DNA of 15,908 nt from Verrucomicrobiota bacterium (GTDB lineage Bacteria > Verrucomicrobiota > Verrucomicrobiia > Chthoniobacterales > UBA10450): the NCBI GenBank assembly GCA_003218525.1, contig QHNU01000178.1:1-15908 (forward strand). Reading direction: 5' to 3'. Positions within the stretch are counted from its first letter, which is position 1. The number at the start of each line of letters is the position of its first letter. The notes under the pieces were generated by a model. It had not been told where the DNA came from. It made no database searches and saw nothing but the letters and a program-made list of their open reading frames with translations. Positions 13,368 to 15,908 of the stretch are shown here, in pieces. A program made the position numbers and the translations under genes.

Positions 13368-15908
13368 ATGATCCAACTCAAGCCCGGTCTTACTGCCTCA
13401 CAATTCAACAAGGATGGTAAATCACGCTCCCCGGCTCGACGTCAGGGAGGCGAGAAGACGCGCCCGGCTGGATTGCGATTCAAGCGCGTGTTCAGCGATG
13501 CCACGGTCTCTCCATTCGAACAGGTGGAGTGGGATCGCCGGACTGCGAAGATCACCGATGATGGAGGCAAGGTCATCTTTGAGCAGGAAAATATTGAGGT
13601 GCCGAGATCATGGAGCCCACTCGCCACTAAAATCGCGGTTTCGAAATACTTTTACGGCGATCTCGCCAATGGCACCGACCCGCACAAGGGCGGTCGTGAG
13701 ACTTCGGTGCGCCAGCTGATTCATCGCGTCACTCAAACGATCACGGATTGGGGCATGGCCGATGGCTATTTCGCGAACCCGGAAACAGCGAAGATTTTTT
13801 ACGATGAATTGACCTGGCTCTGCTTGAATCAGCACGGCGCCTTCAACTCGCCAGTTTGGTTCAATGTCGGTTTGTATCACCAGTACGGCATCGGAAGAGG
13901 CGCGGGCGAAGGAAATTATTTTTACAACCGCGAGACCGGCGAAGCCGAGCGCGCCTCGACCCAGTACGAATATCCACAGGGCAGCGCCTGTTTTATCCAA
14001 TCGGTCGATGACACCATGGAAGACATCATGCGCCTGGCGACAAGCGAAGCGATGTTGTTCAAATATGGGAGCGGCACCGGCAGCGATCTATCGACTCTGC
14101 GCAGCACCCGCGAGAAATTGAGCGGGGGCGGTAAACCGAGCGGACCACTCTCGTTCCTCAAGGTCTATGATCAGATTGCGAACGTCGTGAAGAGCGGTGG
14201 CAAAACGCGCCGCGCCGCCAAGATGAACACGCTCAAGGACTGGCATCCGGACATTGAAGAGTTCATCGACGCGAAACAGAAAGAAGAGAAAAAGGCCTGG
14301 GCGCTGATCGAGCGGGGCTATGACGGCAGCTATAACGGCGATGCCTACGGCTCCGTCATGTATCAGAACGAGAATCTGAGCGTGCGCGTGAGCGACGATT
14401 TCATGAACGCCGCCCTGGAAGATCGTGAATGGTGGACGCGGCGCGTACGGGACGGTTCGCCTTGCGAACGCAAAGACGCACGCGCGCTGCTGCGCAAGAT
14501 CGCAGAAGGCACGCACGTGTGCGGCGATCCGGGAATGCAATTCGATTCCACCATTCACAAATGGCATACCTGCAAAGGCAGTGGCCGCCAAAATTCAACT
14601 AATCCCTGCAGCGAGTACCTTTTTCTCGATAACACCGCCTGCAATCTCGCCTCTCTCAATTTGATGAAGTTCAAAACGGCCGATGGCGCCTTCGATGTGG
14701 AACGATTCAAGGCCGCGGTCCGCATTTTCATCACCGCCCAGGAAATCATTGTCGATAACGCCAGCTACCCGATCAAAGAGATCGCCGAGAACTCCCACAT
14801 TTTTCGCACTCTGGGTCTCGGTTATGCCAATCTCGGCTCGCTCATCATGAGCTATGGCTACGGCTACGATACCGTGGAAGGCCGCGCTCTTTGCGGCGCG
14901 ATCACCGCAATCATGACCGGGGAAGCCTACGAACAAAGTGCGCTTCTGGCGAAAACGATGGGGCCATTTCCTGGTTACCGCGATGCGCGCTGCAGCGGCG
15001 TGAACAAACCGCTTGCGAAAGACAATGTCGATTCCATGCGCGAGGTGATCGAGCTCCATCGCGCCGCTGTCGCCGACATCCCCGATATTGATGAGTTTCT
15101 GTATTTGAAAGGTGAGGCGGCCCAAACCTGGGACCGGGCCGCGAAACTCGGTAAACGTTACGGCTATCGCAATGCGCAAGTAACGGTGCTCGCGCCCACC
15201 GGCACGATCAGCTTTCTGATGGACTGCGACACGACCGGAATCGAGCCCGATATCGCGTTGGTAAAATACAAACTGCTCGCTGGCGGTGGCATGTTGAAAA
15301 TCGTCAACCAGACGGTCCGGCCCGCATTGAAACATCTGGGATATGTGGAGGAAGAAATCGCCGGCGTGATCGAACACATCGATTTGTTCGATACCATTGA
15401 GGATGCGAGCCCGAGTGCCGACGATGCCGCCGTTATTGCCGGCAAAGCCGAAGCGAATCGGCTCTATCCGACCCCGCTCCGTGCCGATCACCTGCCGATC
15501 TTCGATTGCGCTTTTCGTCCTCATCTCGGCCGGCGCAGTCTCCATTATCTGGGCCATCTCCGAATGATGGCTGCGGCCCAGCCCTTCCTTAGCGGCGCCA
15601 TCTCAAAAACGGTAAATTTGCCGGCGAACGCGACAGCCGACGAGATCATGAGCACTTATGTCGAAGGCTGGCGACTTGGGCTCAAAGCGATCGCCATTTA
15701 CCGGGACGGCTCGAAACGTTCCGCGCCGCTTAACACGAAAAAGACGAGAGACATGGGCGCAACCTCTCTGGTCAATCCCGCATCGGAGCCGAAAGACTTG
15801 CAAGAGCGCATTCTCCAGCTGGAGGAAGAACTATCGGGATTGCGCGCCCAGATTGATCTGCCCGTGCGCCACCGGATGACCGATACTCGCATGTCGCTTA
15901 CGCACAAA
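13368..15908 (+). CDS. nrdJ: Adenosylcobalamin-dependent (class II) ribonucleotide reductase, 3' end beyond window
   Basis: An uninterrupted frame of 847 codons runs off the right edge. It encodes class II ribonucleotide reductase, which reduces ribonucleotides to deoxyribonucleotides with a B12-generated thiyl radical and needs no oxygen. The catalytic set is complete: C208 (GSACF) and C425 as the redox pair, NPCSE at 412-416 with radical cysteine C414 and glutamate E416, and the phosphate-binding PTGTIS at 610-615. The first 80 residues (MIQLKPGLTASQFNKDGKSR, then FKRVFSDATVSP) are the N-terminal region of planctomycete/verrucomicrobial-type NrdJ. The window ends at TDTRMSLTHK, just into the conserved C-terminal region; the final CxxC lies outside. 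No Shine-Dalgarno precedes the ATG. A phased heptamer array lies immediately upstream. Confidence 0.95.
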   Translation, partial: MIQLKPGLTASQFNKDGKSRSPARRQGGEKTRPAGLRFKRVFSDATVSPFEQVEWDRRTAKITDDGGKVIFEQENIEVPRSWSPLATKIAVSKYFYGDLANGTDPHKGGRETSVRQLIHRVTQTITDWGMADGYFANPETAKIFYDELTWLCLNQHGAFNSPVWFNVGLYHQYGIGRGAGEGNYFYNRETGEAERASTQYEYPQGSACFIQSVDDTMEDIMRLATSEAMLFKYGSGTGSDLSTLRSTREKLSGGGKPSGPLSFLKVYDQIANVVKSGGKTRRAAKMNTLKDWHPDIEEFIDAKQKEEKKAWALIERGYDGSYNGDAYGSVMYQNENLSVRVSDDFMNAALEDREWWTRRVRDGSPCERKDARALLRKIAEGTHVCGDPGMQFDSTIHKWHTCKGSGRQNSTNPCSEYLFLDNTACNLASLNLMKFKTADGAFDVERFKAAVRIFITAQEIIVDNASYPIKEIAENSHIFRTLGLGYANLGSLIMSYGYGYDTVEGRALCGAITAIMTGEAYEQSALLAKTMGPFPGYRDARCSGVNKPLAKDNVDSMREVIELHRAAVADIPDIDEFLYLKGEAAQTWDRAAKLGKRYGYRNAQVTVLAPTGTISFLMDCDTTGIEPDIALVKYKLLAGGGMLKIVNQTVRPALKHLGYVEEEIAGVIEHIDLFDTIEDASPSADDAAVIAGKAEANRLYPTPLRADHLPIFDCAFRPHLGRRSLHYLGHLRMMAAAQPFLSGAISKTVNLPANATADEIMSTYVEGWRLGLKAIAIYRDGSKRSAPLNTKKTRDMGATSLVNPASEPKDLQERILQLEEELSGLRAQIDLPVRHRMTDTRMSLTHK

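Noticed and set aside
14595..15557. 320-codon open frame on the minus strand opposite nrdJ
   Set aside because: It is antisense to a strongly conserved catalytic region of nrdJ. Its peptide has no recognisable domain and the openness follows from codon bias of the opposite strand.

Overview
The window looks like a chromosomal segment of a moderately GC-rich, Gram-negative-like soil or freshwater bacterium. I would place it tentatively in the Verrucomicrobiota (Chthoniobacterales-like). This rests on gene style: a planctomycete/verrucomicrobial-type class II ribonucleotide reductase, a small regulator with an excisionase-type HTH fused to a receiver domain, and many interspersed intergenic inverted repeats. 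No 16S rRNA is present, so the assignment is an inference. Both tRNA genes, fumarase and ribonucleotide reductase are housekeeping. No phage, IS transposase or CRISPR array was seen.

Left part (1-3093). The 3' tip of a probable glycosyltransferase is followed by a minus-strand tRNA-Val(GAC) with its own promoter. A tightly coupled plus-strand operon comes next: a small four-helix SMR/EamA-type membrane protein, a CDP-alcohol phosphatidyltransferase with an altered catalytic motif, a CdsA-type phosphatidate cytidylyltransferase and a PlsC-type acyltransferase. Together these could acylate lysophosphatidate, activate it as CDP-diacylglycerol, attach a headgroup and perhaps move the product across the membrane. 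The layout recalls the uncharacterised E. coli ynbAB module.

Centre (3090-6773). A convergent HTH-receiver regulator shares stop-codon bases with plsC and has a promoter plus an operator-like palindrome. Divergent from it runs a second plus-strand set: a phospholipid-N-methyltransferase-like protein, class II fumarase (start and stop codons overlap), a small secreted protein and a VOC-fold protein.

Right-centre (6751-12776). Everything is on the minus strand: a SAM methyltransferase, a repeat-rich gap with two hairpins and a 47-bp tandem duplication, a frameshifted and truncated GNAT acetyltransferase pseudogene, a YycJ/WalJ-type metallo-hydrolase, a small ORF, two translationally coupled helical proteins of unknown function, tRNA-Ser(CGA), and a large polytopic GT-C-type glycosyltransferase-like protein whose stop codon lies inside the tRNA.

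Right end (12777-15908). A roughly 590-bp intergenic region carries a possible Crp-family remnant and, just before the next gene, an array of TATTCAC-like heptamers at 10-11 bp spacing. It precedes nrdJ, the adenosylcobalamin-dependent ribonucleotide reductase, which runs off the window. The same TATTCAC heptamer occurs twice, 33 bp apart, in front of the HTH-receiver gene, so that regulator may control both itself and nrdJ. This shared-motif hypothesis and the dedicated phospholipid operon are the two most interesting points.
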